DNA of 64,000 nucleotides from Bacteroidota bacterium (GTDB lineage Bacteria; Bacteroidota; Bacteroidia; Chitinophagales; BACL12). The notes beneath the pieces are model-generated. The model worked only from the letters and a program-made list of their open reading frames with translations, was not told where the DNA came from and did not search any database. Of this stretch, positions 1-9,373 are shown piece after piece. The stretch covers positions 186,001 through 250,000 of the forward strand of contig JADKAC010000003.1 of the NCBI GenBank assembly GCA_016715425.1, read 5' to 3'. The first letter of the stretch is position 1, and each line of letters starts with the position of its first letter. The position numbers were made by a program, and so were the translations under genes.

Positions 1-1700
1 AGGAAATAGTAAAGCTTGCCAAAGAAATAAAGGATAAAAATTATGAAGGTCTCGCCAGAATTGAGCAAGCATTTTATGTATGTACTTCAGTAAATAATTA
101 TCAAAAATCCATTAAGCTTTGTGAAGATGGATTTAAATTAATGCGCAGTGATTTTAAAAATTTTTATCGCCCGTATTATCATTTAAATATTGGTCGCAAT
201 TATCAGATGATGGGTAATCAGGTAAAAGCACAAAATGAATATCTGCGTGCAATTGGGTTATTGGATAATAAGGTAAATATTACCGGCGAAGAAAAACGAT
301 GGCTAGCTGCTTCATTATACAATGCATTCATTTTATTTAATCAAGGTGGTGTTGAATTTAATCAGGAAGAATTTTTAGAACGAGCTTATACCTTATATAA
401 AGAGATAGATGAAAAATCGGGATTAGCAAATTGTTATAATTCATTTGCAGTAAAACATTTCAAGAATAATAATGTCGAAAAATCACTTGAATATCTTTTA
501 AAATCTTATGCATTGGCAAAAGAAGGAAAAGCCAACACATATTTATGTATTTATAGTTCTAACATAGGATTATTATATGCACAACTTGGTAATAAAATAA
601 AATCAGAAGAATATTTTCAAACCGCCAAAGAATTAAATGAACTATTAAAAAGCAAGTATCATATCGGGCACATGTATAGTCAAATGGGTGCTGCAAATTA
701 TTGCTTAAAACATTACTCTATCGCAATTGAATATTTATTAAAAGCTGAAGAAATTTTTATTGGATTGGGGGTTGAACAATCACTGGGAAGTGTGTATCAA
801 AAACTTGCCGATACCTATTTCCTGATGAATAATTTCGAAAAAGCGTATCAATATGAAGTTAAGTATTGTGAAATGGTAAAACTCCATTTTAATGATGAAA
901 AATTAGCTGCTATTGCAAAAGCACGCAACATGTTTGAGATGGAGAAAAAAGAAAGAGAAGCGGAATTGTTGAAACAAAAAAGTGAACAGATAGGAATTTA
1001 TGCCAAGCAATTAGAAACATCAAATTACGAACTTCAACACTTTGCCTACGTAGTCTCTCACGATTTACGGGAGCCTTTACGCATGGTGGGTTCGTATGTA
1101 ACTTTACTTGAGCGCAATTTACAAGGGAAACTGGGTGTGGATGAAAGAGAATTTATGGGATTTATTCTTGACGGCACCAAAACTATGAATCAACTTATAA
1201 GCGATGTACTCTCTTATTCTAAAATAAATTTTATCAGCGAAAAGAAAGAAGTGGATTTAAATGATGTATTTATTAAAGTAAAAAAATCGCTGCGCACTCA
1301 AGTGCATGAAATAAATTCTCTCATCCACTGCATGCGTTTACCTATTGTGCTTGCGGATGAAACACAAATGTTTCAACTGCTGATGAATCTGCTTGGTAAT
1401 GCTATGAAATATAATAAAAACACGAAGCCTGAAATTTGGATAAGTCATTCATCGGATAAACAATTACATCACATTATTATTGCTGATAACGGCATTGGTA
1501 TTCCTGCGGAATTTCGTGAGCGCATATTTTTAATATTCCAACGCTTGCATGCAAAAAACGAATATTCAGGAACTGGAATTGGTTTGGCGATTTGCAAAAA
1601 AATTATGGAGCAGTTAAATGGTGAAATTTGGGTGGAAGATGGCACGCATGGCGGATCAGATTTTCATTTAACCATTCCTGTTATGCATACTAAGGAATGA
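1..1700 (+). CDS. TPR-containing sensor histidine kinase (5' end outside window)
   Basis: The reading frame is open from the first bases of the window, so the N terminus is missing; about 565 residues are visible. The first ~310 are helical TPR-like repeats with no obvious membrane segment. A short coiled linker follows, then a HisKA domain with H-box VSHDLREPL (His near visible residue 353). The HATPase domain has N-box NLLGNAMKYN, G1 motif DNGIGIP and G2 motif GTGIGLAI. It is probably a cytoplasmic or peripheral autokinase that phosphorylates an unidentified response regulator; no receiver domain or regulator lies next to it. The family assignment is firm; the signal is unknown. Confidence 0.9.
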   Translation, partial: EIVKLAKEIKDKNYEGLARIEQAFYVCTSVNNYQKSIKLCEDGFKLMRSDFKNFYRPYYHLNIGRNYQMMGNQVKAQNEYLRAIGLLDNKVNITGEEKRWLAASLYNAFILFNQGGVEFNQEEFLERAYTLYKEIDEKSGLANCYNSFAVKHFKNNNVEKSLEYLLKSYALAKEGKANTYLCIYSSNIGLLYAQLGNKIKSEEYFQTAKELNELLKSKYHIGHMYSQMGAANYCLKHYSIAIEYLLKAEEIFIGLGVEQSLGSVYQKLADTYFLMNNFEKAYQYEVKYCEMVKLHFNDEKLAAIAKARNMFEMEKKEREAELLKQKSEQIGIYAKQLETSNYELQHFAYVVSHDLREPLRMVGSYVTLLERNLQGKLGVDEREFMGFILDGTKTMNQLISDVLSYSKINFISEKKEVDLNDVFIKVKKSLRTQVHEINSLIHCMRLPIVLADETQMFQLLMNLLGNAMKYNKNTKPEIWISHSSDKQLHHIIIADNGIGIPAEFRERIFLIFQRLHAKNEYSGTGIGLAICKKIMEQLNGEIWVEDGTHGGSDFHLTIPVMHTKE

Positions 1701-1732
1701 TAATAGCGTTATTGCTTTTCAAATAATTTACT

Positions 1733-2203
1733 ATGAAATTTTTTCGATTAATAATTTTTACAATTTTTATTATGCTTGTAATAACATCCTGTACAAGCAT
1801 CAAACCTTTGGAATATCGTGGACATTCTGATTTTACAATTTCCAATTTATCAGGTACTCCAACCATTAAAACAGATATTCAATTATACAATCCCAACAAA
1901 TCGGGAATTAAATTAAAATCTACAGAGATAACGGTGTTTGTCAATGCAAAAGAATTGGGAAATGTAATACTTACAGAACCGGTAAAAATAAAAGGACAAA
2001 GCACTTTTACATTGCCTTTTATATTTACTACCAGCTATCCAAAATTAGCGGCAGTTGCAATTTCTGATCTCGGTGGATTTTTAAAAGGCGATGATGTTCC
2101 TTATAGTGTGGATGGATATTTCATCGTTCAGAAATTTCTGTATAAAAAGAAAATTCCTTTTACGTTTGATGATAAAGTGAAGAAAACAAATTTGAAATTT
2201 TGA
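1733..2203 (+). CDS. LEA14-like (LEA type 2) lipoprotein
   Basis: This 156-residue protein starts with a lipoprotein signal peptide: basic start, hydrophobic core, then ITSC with the lipidated Cys at residue 20. The mature part (PTIKTDIQLYNPNKSGIKL, then a beta-rich stretch) matches the small Ig-like LEA14/WHy fold seen in many Bacteroidota lipoproteins. It probably sits in the periplasm or outer membrane. It begins 32 bp after the kinase and could be co-transcribed, but no functional link is evident. The exact role is unknown. Confidence 0.7.
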   Translation: MKFFRLIIFTIFIMLVITSCTSIKPLEYRGHSDFTISNLSGTPTIKTDIQLYNPNKSGIKLKSTEITVFVNAKELGNVILTEPVKIKGQSTFTLPFIFTTSYPKLAAVAISDLGGFLKGDDVPYSVDGYFIVQKFLYKKKIPFTFDDKVKKTNLKF

Positions 2204-2494
2204 ATGAACAATGTGAGAATGTGCAAATGTGCAAATGTGAGAATGGAATTAGCCGATGAGATGATTAGCCGATTAGCAGATGGGTTTAATGTGAAAATGT
2301 GAGCATGTGCAAATGGGAAAAAGCGAAGGCTAATGGCTAAGGCAAAAGCTTGTTTATATTAAAATTGAAAATCAATAGCCCTTGTAAAGAGCATACTCAT
2401 TATTAATTACTCATCACTGATATTTAATTTACCATTTAACATTTATTATTTACAATTGCATTTTGCTTATTGCTAATTATTTATTCACCACTCA
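2204..2494. repeat. Intergenic cassette of short reiterated words
   Basis: There is no credible gene in this stretch. It starts directly after the lipoprotein stop codon with 8-bp reiterations (GTGAGAAT, GTGCAAAT). Next come GATTAGCC-type words, then AAGCGAAGGCTAATGGC. It ends with CACTCACTACTCGCCATTCAC, which runs into the 3' end of the minus-strand NusG-like gene. The same words recur at about 4.3, 7.5, 9.4, 16.6, 17.5, 19.5 and 57.9 kb. Confidence 0.8.
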
Positions 2495-3052
2495 CTACTC
2501 GCCATTCACTACTTTTACTTTTTGCAGATAATTTGCCGGCACCGACACTTTTAATATTTGATTAATTGCATCAATACGCACAATAAAATGTTTTTCATTT
2601 TGCACATCCAACAATTCACCTTCACAATCTTTTAATGGTCCAAAAGTGATTTTTACTTTTTCTCCCGGAGCAAAATCTCCGGCAACAGATTCCATGTGAT
2701 AACCGGTTTCAATAAAAGTGCGAATAGTTTCAATCTGTTCATTGCGGATAGTTGCATATTTGCCTTCTACACTCACAAAATTTACCACACCTTCTATCAT
2801 GCGAATACCTGTAAAATCATCAGGACTAATATGCGCAAACATATATCCATTAAAAAGAGGAACAAGCACTTGCTTTCGTCGGTCGCTCCATTGCCGCATC
2901 GTTTTTATAAGTGGTAAAAAAACTTCATATTGAAACTTCTCCATACGCTCCAATACTTTTTTTTCAGTACGTGATTTCACATAGAGCACATACCATTTTT
3001 TTTCTGAACTGTATTTTATCAGTGCGGGATTTACATTTGTTTTTGCAGCCAT
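2495..3052 (-). CDS. NusG-like transcription antiterminator (UpxY/RfaH type)
   Basis: This 185-residue protein has an NGN domain (KWYVLYVKSRTEKKV at residues ~19-33, PLFNGYMFAHI near 75) and a C-terminal KOW-like segment (FAPGEKVKITFGPLKDCEG). It binds RNA polymerase to suppress pausing or termination. The divergence from housekeeping NusG, and the partner gene, fit the UpxY group that controls polysaccharide operons in Bacteroidota. It lies 7 bp downstream of a sugar acyltransferase gene, evidently in one operon. The last residues (VVNGE and the stop) are encoded by a copy of the intergenic repeat word, so the C terminus may be a recent extension. Confidence 0.8.
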   Translation of the reverse strand: MAAKTNVNPALIKYSSEKKWYVLYVKSRTEKKVLERMEKFQYEVFLPLIKTMRQWSDRRKQVLVPLFNGYMFAHISPDDFTGIRMIEGVVNFVSVEGKYATIRNEQIETIRTFIETGYHMESVAGDFAPGEKVKITFGPLKDCEGELLDVQNEKHFIVRIDAINQILKVSVPANYLQKVKVVNGE

Positions 3053-3059
3053 ACTTGGT

Positions 3060-3641
3060 TCAGGAAATTCTGGTTACACGTCCGTTTTCTAACTTGTATT
3101 GTTGTTTGCTTTCTTCACATTCAGCAATATTATTTGCATCAAATTGCAAACGATGTCCGAACTCGCTCATCCATCCAATATGTTTTGCAGGATTACCTAC
3201 TACTAATGCAAAAGGTAATACCTCTTTTGTAACCACAGCACCCGCACCAATAAATGCAAACGCACCAATATCATTACCACAAACAATAGTTGCGTTGGCA
3301 CCAATACTTACACCCTGATGTACATGTGTTTTTGCATATTGCTCTCTGCGATTTACCGCACTGCGTGGGTTAATTACATTTGTAAAAACCATACTCGGCC
3401 CTAAAAAAACATCATCATCGCAAATTACTCCGGTATAAATAGATACATTGTTTTGCACCTTTACATTATTGCCCAAAACAACACCCGGAGATACCACTAC
3501 ATTCTGCCCGAGATTACAATTGTTTCCGATAATACAATCCTGCATTACATGACTGAAATGCCAGATTTTTGTGCCTGCACCTATTTTACAACCTGCATCA
3601 ATTACTGCGGTGTCGTGTGCAAAATATTTTTCTTCTTCCAT
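3060..3641 (-). CDS. Left-handed beta-helix (hexapeptide) acyltransferase, WbpD/WlbB-like
   Basis: About 193 residues, full of hexapeptide repeats (CKIGAGTKIWHFSHVMQDC, IIGNNCNLGQNVVVSPGVV, VKVQNNVSIYTGV). The pattern is that of UDP-2-acetamido-3-amino-glucuronate N-acetyltransferases, which add an acetyl group to a nucleotide-sugar amine for O-antigen or capsule synthesis. I start it at the ATG at 3641 (MEEEKYFAHDTAV); the longer frame adds 14 non-conserved residues. It is the first gene of a two-gene unit with the NusG-like antiterminator. The substrate cannot be fixed from sequence alone. Confidence 0.78.
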   Translation of the reverse strand: MEEEKYFAHDTAVIDAGCKIGAGTKIWHFSHVMQDCIIGNNCNLGQNVVVSPGVVLGNNVKVQNNVSIYTGVICDDDVFLGPSMVFTNVINPRSAVNRREQYAKTHVHQGVSIGANATIVCGNDIGAFAFIGAGAVVTKEVLPFALVVGNPAKHIGWMSEFGHRLQFDANNIAECEESKQQYKLENGRVTRIS

Positions 3642-3733
3642 AATTACTATTAAAATGCAATGGCCAAAAATACATAATTGCAACAGGACACTTACCTTCG
3701 CAATGCATTATAAAAAAAATTTAAAATATTAAA

Positions 3734-4318
3734 GTGCAGCAATCAAGAAATAAAATACGGATAGCAATTTTCGCATCGGGCAGCGGAACAAATGCAGAGA
3801 ATTGTATGCAGTATTTTGCTCAGCATTCCACAATTGAAATTGCATTAATTGTTACAAATAATTCAGAAGCAGGTGTAATTGAACGAGCTGAGAAATATAA
3901 TGTGCCCATCTGTATTTTTGAGAAAGCAACATGGAAAAATCCTGAAATAATAATTACAGAATTACAATCACAAAACATTCATTGGATAGTATTAGCAGGT
4001 TATTTAAAATTAATCCCGGAGAAACTTATAGAAGAATTTCCTCAACGGATAATTAATATTCATCCTGCACTATTACCGAAATATGGAGGGAGAGGAATGT
4101 ATGGACACAAAGTGCATGAAGCTGTATTTAACAACAAAGAAAAAGAATCGGGAATTACAATTCATTTTGTAGATGAACATTATGATAATGGCGATATTAT
4201 TTTTCAAAAGTCATTTCCAATTTCCGAAACAGATACACCGGAATCCATAGAAAAAAAAGTGAGAGAATTGGAGTTTGCTTATTTACCGGAAGTTATTGAA
4301 AAAGCTGTTTTAAATTGA
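3734..4318 (+). CDS. purN: Phosphoribosylglycinamide formyltransferase
   Basis: GAR transformylase, which transfers a formyl group from 10-formyl-THF to GAR in de novo purine synthesis. The 194-residue length is normal. The N-terminal FASGSGTNAENC phosphate loop, the NIHPALLP catalytic segment (Asn and His) and VDEHYDNGDII (catalytic Asp) are all visible. The only suitable start is a GTG at 3734; no in-frame ATG lies upstream. It is divergent from the acyltransferase. The other pur genes in this window (purS, purD) lie far away, so the pathway is not clustered here. Confidence 0.95.
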   Translation: MQQSRNKIRIAIFASGSGTNAENCMQYFAQHSTIEIALIVTNNSEAGVIERAEKYNVPICIFEKATWKNPEIIITELQSQNIHWIVLAGYLKLIPEKLIEEFPQRIINIHPALLPKYGGRGMYGHKVHEAVFNNKEKESGITIHFVDEHYDNGDIIFQKSFPISETDTPESIEKKVRELEFAYLPEVIEKAVLN

Positions 4319-4515
4319 CAGTTGACAGTTGACAATGAAAAAAAAGTTTCGGGTTTCGAGTTTCAACTTTCGTGTTTCAAAATTACTGTTAACCAGCCAT
4401 CGCCATTAGCCTTAGCTATCGCTTTTTTTAAACAATTCTACAATTCTACAATTCTACAGTTCTACAATTCTCCATCCATCAGCTAATCGGCTAATCAACA
4501 AATCAGCTAATCATT
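4319..4515. repeat. Intergenic word cassette, left arm of a ~190-bp inverted pair
   Basis: The order of words is TTGACAG reiterations, A-tract, TTTCGAG reiterations, a unique-looking AACCAGCCATCGCCATTAGC core, TTCTACAA reiterations, then CAGCTAATCGGCTAATC. The reverse complement of the same order, with a core of roughly 90 bp nearly base-for-base identical, lies at about 9366-9558. No gene is supported in it. Confidence 0.85.
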
Positions 4516-4524
4516 TTTGTTTCG

Positions 4525-4532
4525 TAGCTTTG
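4525..4532 (+). promoter_or_regulatory. Candidate -7 box (TAGCTTTG) for moaA
   Basis: The octamer fits the Bacteroidota TAnnTTTG consensus and lies 12 bp before the moaA ATG, which would give a very short leader. No TTTG is seen at the usual -33 distance, because the upstream DNA is the repeat cassette. Confidence 0.4.
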
Positions 4533-4544
4533 GAATAACACAAA

Positions 4545-5524
4545 ATGCTTTTAGACAATTTCCATCGCAATCATAATTATTTGCGGATATCATTAACGGA
4601 TAACTGCAATTTTCGCTGTACGTATTGTATGCCCGACGAAGACATGCAATTTCATCCGGAGGATAAGTTGATGCAGGCAGATGAAATATTTTCTTTTGCA
4701 AAAATTTTTACTGATTTAGGTGTAAATAAAATCAGATTAACAGGTGGCGAACCCTTGGTGAGAAAAGATGCAGAACAAATAATTACCCAGTTAGCTACTT
4801 TAAAAACTGATCTCTCCATTACCACAAATGCATTTCTAGTTGACAGATACATTAGCACATTTCAGAAAGCAGGAATGCGTTCACTCAATGTGAGTTTAGA
4901 TACTTTGGATGCAGATAAATTTGCAATGATTACCCGCAGAAATAAATTCAATACCATTTGGAATAATATCGAATTATTATTAGCAGCAAATTTCCATGTG
5001 AAATTAAATTGTGTGGTGATGCGTGGCGTAAATGATGCTGAAATTAATGACTTTGTACAGCTCACCAAAAACTTGCCATTGCATATTCGCTTTATTGAAT
5101 TTATGCCATTCACGGGTAATCATTGGCAACATGAAAAAGTATTTACTTACCATCAAATGCTGGAGACAATTGCCAATGAATTTGAGTTTATAAAATTGCA
5201 AGATGGAAAGCATGATACTGCAAAAAAATATAAAGTATTAAATCATGCCGGCACCTTTGCAGTAATCAGTACCATGAGTGCTCCTTTCTGTAGTTCTTGT
5301 AACCGCATGCGATTAACTGCAGATGGTAAAATGAAAAATTGTCTATTCTCCAAAACAGAAACCGATTTATTATCTGCATTGCGCAATGGAGAAGATATAG
5401 AAAGTTTAATCAGGAAAAATATTCTTGATAAAAAGAAATGTTAGGCGGACAGTTTACTCCGCAATTTCAAGAAATAGATGCAGAAGAAATTAAAAACCGC
5501 AGTATGATTTCCATCGGCGGATAA
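4545..5524 (+). CDS. moaA: GTP 3',8-cyclase MoaA (one frameshift near 5435)
   Basis: This radical-SAM enzyme performs the first step of molybdenum-cofactor synthesis, turning GTP into 3',8-cyclo-7,8-dihydro-GTP. The N-terminal cluster CNFRCTYCMP and the C-terminal cluster region CSSCNRMRLTADGKMKNC are intact. The frame stops at 5444 after LDKKKC, but one extra A in the A-run near 5435 restores LDKKEMLGGQF and a C terminus ending NRSMISIGG, the conserved Gly-Gly tail of MoaA, with its stop at 5522-5524. I therefore give the corrected extent. It begins a moaA-moeA-TauE unit. Confidence 0.93.
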
Positions 5525-5539
5525 AGAAAATGTTGTAAT

Positions 5540-6729
5540 ATGATATCAGTTGAGGAAGCATTGCAGATTATTCGGAATAACACAAGTCCATCACTTATTG
5601 AAACTGTGCCTACACATAAAGCAATTTTGCATGTACTTGCCGAAGACATTTTTGCACCCATGGATATTCCACAATTTAATAATTCAGCAATGGATGGTTA
5701 TGCATTTCGCTTTACTGATTTTTTTAATAATTATCTTATAGTAACGGGTGAAATTGCTGCGGGAGATGCTGCAGATATTGCCTTGCGGACAGGTGAAGCA
5801 AAACGTATTTTCACCGGAGCAAAAATGCCGCCGGGTGCAAACACAGTGGTGATGCAAGAGCATGTAAAAACTGATGGCAGTAAACTCACAATTGAAAATA
5901 GAGAATTACAACAAGGTAGTAATGTGCGCTTGCGTGGCTCGCAAATACAAATGGGTGAACTTGCAGTTTCAAAAGGATTTTATTTGAATGCAGCAGCAAT
6001 TGGATTTATTGCTTCTATGGGTTATGATAAAATTTCTGTGTATCGCAAACCGAAAATTCATATCATAGTTACCGGAAATGAATTGATGGCGCCGGGTGAA
6101 AAATTAGTGGATGGAAAATTTATGAATCCAATTCCATTATGTTATTAGCAGCATTAAATGCGGTGCATTTTCATAATGTGCAATTGCATTATGTAAAAGA
6201 TGAAACTGTTGCTCTTTCTCGTTTATTAGAAACACTGCATTCACATTGTGAACTGATATTAATTACTGGTGGAGTTTCTGTTGGCGATCATGATATAGTT
6301 ACGAAATCAAAAGAAAATCCGCACTTTAATGTGCTATTTCATAGAGTAAAACAAAAGCCGGGCAAACCAATTTTATTCGGAAAATATTATAACACTGCAC
6401 TATTCGGATTACCTGGTAATCCTGCATCTGTACTTACTTGTTTTTATATGTATGTAATTCCGTGGTTATATCAATTTTGTAATATGCCGCATACATCATT
6501 ACAAACTGCACAATTGCCATTGAAAAATAATTATTCAAAAAAAGCAGGATTAACACATTTTTTAAAAGGAAAAATTTCTGATAATACTGTTGAAATTTTA
6601 CAACGACAGGAATCTTATATTTTAAGATCGTTTGCAGATTCTGATTGCTTAATAATTGCAAATGAAGAAAACACGAATTACAACGCCGGCGATTTAATTA
6701 CTGTGCAGTATTTACCTTTTACTATTTAG
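5540..6729 (+). CDS. moeA: Molybdopterin molybdenumtransferase MoeA (one frameshift near 6118)
   Basis: MoeA inserts molybdate into adenylylated molybdopterin. Domain I begins MISVEEALQII; NNSAMDGYA, GGVSVGDHD and GLPGNPASV are clear family motifs. The frame breaks near 6118: adding one A to GGAAAATTT joins VTGNELMAPGEKLVDGK to IYESNSIMLLAALNA, giving ~397 residues, the normal size. The gene starts 15 bp after corrected moaA and ends 1 bp before the exporter gene, so the three are probably one operon. Confidence 0.93.
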
Positions 6730-6730
6730 C

Positions 6731-7462
6731 ATGGAAATCATTCTATTTTATGTGCTATTATTTGCCGTTGCATTTTTATATGCATCTGTCGGACATGGCG
6801 GCGCAAGTGGTTATCTGGCATTGATGGCATTATTTGCATTTGCACCTGAAGTAATGCGACCAACGGCATTGGTATTAAATATTTTTGTTGCATCTGTTGG
6901 CGCATATCAATATTATAAACACGGACACTTTAACTGGAAATTATTATGGCCTTTTGCTATTGCATCTGTGCCTGCTTCTTTTATCGGCGGACTGATAAAT
7001 TTGGATGCAGATTTATATAAAAAAATTCTCGGTGTTTTTTTATTGATTGCAATTATCCGAATGATTTATTCTATTCAAAAAAAAGATGGGGAATTAAAAA
7101 AAATTCCAATATTACTTGCACTTATTATCGGTACAGTAATCGGAATATTATCAGGAATGATTGGTATTGGTGGTGGCATTATTTTATCACCAATTATTTT
7201 GTTGATGGGATGGGGAAATATGAAACAAACCGCTGCTGTTTCCGCTGTATTTATTTTAGTGAATTCTATCTCCGGACTTTCAGGTCAGTTAATCAGCGGC
7301 GTTACGTTTTCAAATAATATGTGGTGGATGGTTGCCATTGCTTTTGCAGGTGGTGCAACAGGCGCATACTTCGGCGCACGACATGCAAAACCGAAAATAC
7401 TTTCTTATCTGCTTTCATTTGTATTGTTAATTGCAGCAGTGAAGTTGTTGTTTGGAGTTTGA
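6731..7462 (+). CDS. TauE/SafE family membrane transporter (sulfite exporter-like)
   Basis: A 243-residue integral membrane protein with about eight hydrophobic segments. The two internally repeated glycine-rich motifs of the family are visible: YASVGHGGASGYLALMA near residue 18 and GMIGIGGGIILSPII near residue 137. Family members export sulfite, sulfoacetate or related anions. It starts 1 bp after moeA, so it is very likely co-transcribed with the molybdenum-cofactor genes. Handling of a sulfur- or molybdenum-related anion is plausible but inferred. Confidence 0.85.
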   Translation: MEIILFYVLLFAVAFLYASVGHGGASGYLALMALFAFAPEVMRPTALVLNIFVASVGAYQYYKHGHFNWKLLWPFAIASVPASFIGGLINLDADLYKKILGVFLLIAIIRMIYSIQKKDGELKKIPILLALIIGTVIGILSGMIGIGGGIILSPIILLMGWGNMKQTAAVSAVFILVNSISGLSGQLISGVTFSNNMWWMVAIAFAGGATGAYFGARHAKPKILSYLLSFVLLIAAVKLLFGV

Positions 7463-7770
7463 GGAGGTGAATGGTGAAATTGTAGAACAGTGTAGAACTG
7501 TAGAACTGTTGAACTGTAGAACTGGAAAAGGCGAAAGCGAAGGCTAAAGCAAAATACAAAGGTAAATGAATGAGCAATGAGCAATGAGCAATAGGCAATA
7601 GGCAATAGGCAATAGGCAATTGTAAATTGTAAATTGTAAATTATAAATTGTAAATGAAAAATCCGTAATTATTTTTTTCATTGTCAATTGTCAACTGTCC
7701 ATTGTCAATTTCCTAAGTCAATAGTCTAAGTTTTTTTTAGCCAATAGCTAACGGCCAAAAGCCAAAAAAA
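7463..7770. repeat. Intergenic word cassette after the TauE gene
   Basis: No gene is supported here. From the TauE stop codon onward come GTAGAACT reiterations, AAGCGAAGGCTAAAGC, TGAGCAA and GCAATAG reiterations, GTAAATT reiterations, then CAATTGTCAACTGTCC and GCCAATAGCTAACGGCC. Word periods are mostly 7 or 8 bp. The short open frames in it are repeat translations, not genes. Confidence 0.8.
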
Positions 7771-7771
7771 T

Positions 7772-8476
7772 ATGCAAATAAATCTTCTCTCCGGTCCTCG
7801 AAATATTTCTACTGCAATGATGTACAGTTTTGTCCAGCGCAAGGATACCATTGTGGTGGATGAACCCTTGTATGCGCACTATTTAAAAATCACAGGATTA
7901 CATCATCCGGGTAGAGAGGAAGTGATGGCTACGCAAGAACAGAATGCAGAAAAAGTTATTCAAAATTTACAAGAACAGAATGCAGAAATTGTATTTGTAA
8001 AACACATGACCCACCATCTTGTGCAAACAGATTGGAATTTTTTATTAGCTGCAAAAAACATTATTCTCCTGCGTCATCCTGCTAAAGTATTTCAATCTTA
8101 TCATAAAGTAATTGCGCATCCTTCAATTGATGATTTGGGAATAAAACAAAGCTTTGCGTTGTATCATTATCTATCTGTACACAATGCGCATTTTATAATT
8201 GTTGACTCTGATGATGTTTTAAAAAATCCTGAAATCTTATTGCGAAAAATTTGCAGCAGTTGTGAAATTCCATTTGATAATAATATGCTGGAATGGAAAT
8301 CCGGACCAATAAAAGAAGATGGTATCTGGGCAAAATACTGGTATGAAAATGTGCATCAATCAACAGGATTTTCTGCTTACTCTCCTGCTATTATTTCTTC
8401 TGAAATAGAAAATGAACCGACAGTAATTGAATCAATGAAATATTACAATATACTTTTGCAACACGCAATTAAATAA
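7772..8476 (+). CDS. Sulfotransferase-like P-loop protein
   Basis: A 234-residue protein that begins INLLSGPRNISTAMMYSF, which resembles the 5'-phosphosulfate-binding loop of sulfotransferases. RHPAKVFQSYHKV resembles the 3'-phosphate-binding region, and a Leu/Trp-rich C-terminal half follows. It sits 6 bp upstream of a class IV aminotransferase, so the two are translationally close. From memory, this small sulfotransferase-like family is often encoded beside, or fused to, branched-chain-type aminotransferases. The actual substrate is unknown; kinase-like P-loop chemistry is an alternative. Confidence 0.7.
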   Translation: MQINLLSGPRNISTAMMYSFVQRKDTIVVDEPLYAHYLKITGLHHPGREEVMATQEQNAEKVIQNLQEQNAEIVFVKHMTHHLVQTDWNFLLAAKNIILLRHPAKVFQSYHKVIAHPSIDDLGIKQSFALYHYLSVHNAHFIIVDSDDVLKNPEILLRKICSSCEIPFDNNMLEWKSGPIKEDGIWAKYWYENVHQSTGFSAYSPAIISSEIENEPTVIESMKYYNILLQHAIK

Positions 8477-8482
8477 TTACAA

Positions 8483-9373
8483 ATGCAACAACAATACAAT
8501 CCAAAAAATGAACAGATATATGTTTGGATAGGAGATAAATTATTTCCAAGACATGAAGCTAAAGTTTCTGTATTCGATAGTGTAGTGCAAGGTGGTGATG
8601 CTGTTTGGGAAGGACTACGAGTTTACAACGGCAACATATTTTGTTTGAAAGAACATCTCAATCGTTTGCATGATTCTGCACATGCGATGCTATTTCAAAA
8701 TATTCCTACAAAAGAGTTCATTCAACATGCTATTAATGAAACCTTATTGGCAAATGGAATGCGCAACGATGCACATATCCGATTGACATTAACTCGTGGA
8801 GAAAAGATTACTTCAGGAATGGATCCGAGATTAAATCAAAAAGGCTGTACTTTAATTGTGTTGGCAGAATGGAAACGCCCTGTTTATGGCGACAATGGAA
8901 TTAAACTAATTACATCATCCGTGCGCAGAAATAGTCCGCAGAATTTAGATTCAAAAATCCATCATAATAATTTAATCAATAATATTCTTGCGAAAATAGA
9001 AGCCAATATTGCAGGTGCAGATGATGCATTGATGTTAGATAATTTTGGGTTTGTTGCCGAGACAAATGCATGTAATATTTTCATGATGCGCAATGGTAAA
9101 ATATATACTCCACATGCAGATGCTTGCTTGCCGGGAATCACTAGAAAGATTGTAATTGAAATTGCTAAAGAAGAGAATCTGCATCTCACCGAAAAAAATA
9201 TTTCACTTACAGAAATGTACACTGCGGATGAAGTATTCACTACCGGCACAATGGGTGAATTAGTTGCCGTAACAGAAATTGACGGCAGAAAAATTATCAA
9301 TAAAAATGGAACACTGTTGTTGCAACATTTGCAGGAAGCGTATCGGAGAAAAATTAGCAGATTTGATGATTAG
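8483..9373 (+). CDS. Class IV PLP aminotransferase (branched-chain aminotransferase-like)
   Basis: A 296-residue fold type IV PLP enzyme. SVFDSVVQGGDAVWEGLRVY matches the N-terminal family motif. SKIHHNNLINNILAK holds the probable Schiff-base Lys (residue ~159), and FVAETNACNIF, CLPGITR and EVFTTGTMGEL are typical PLP-phosphate and substrate loops. It probably exchanges an amino group between a branched-chain-type amino acid and 2-oxoglutarate; D-amino acid aminotransferase activity cannot be excluded. The last six residues (ISRFDD) and the stop codon lie inside a copy of the dispersed GATTAGC repeat word. Confidence 0.85.
   Translation: MQQQYNPKNEQIYVWIGDKLFPRHEAKVSVFDSVVQGGDAVWEGLRVYNGNIFCLKEHLNRLHDSAHAMLFQNIPTKEFIQHAINETLLANGMRNDAHIRLTLTRGEKITSGMDPRLNQKGCTLIVLAEWKRPVYGDNGIKLITSSVRRNSPQNLDSKIHHNNLINNILAKIEANIAGADDALMLDNFGFVAETNACNIFMMRNGKIYTPHADACLPGITRKIVIEIAKEENLHLTEKNISLTEMYTADEVFTTGTMGELVAVTEIDGRKIINKNGTLLLQHLQEAYRRKISRFDD

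Noticed and set aside
7302..7619. Open frames within the repeat cassettes (also at 16590-16841, 17407-17716 and 57970-58243)
   Set aside because: They translate reiterated words (FYSSTVLQFY, HSLLTTHYS and the like) and overlap real genes or their 3' ends.
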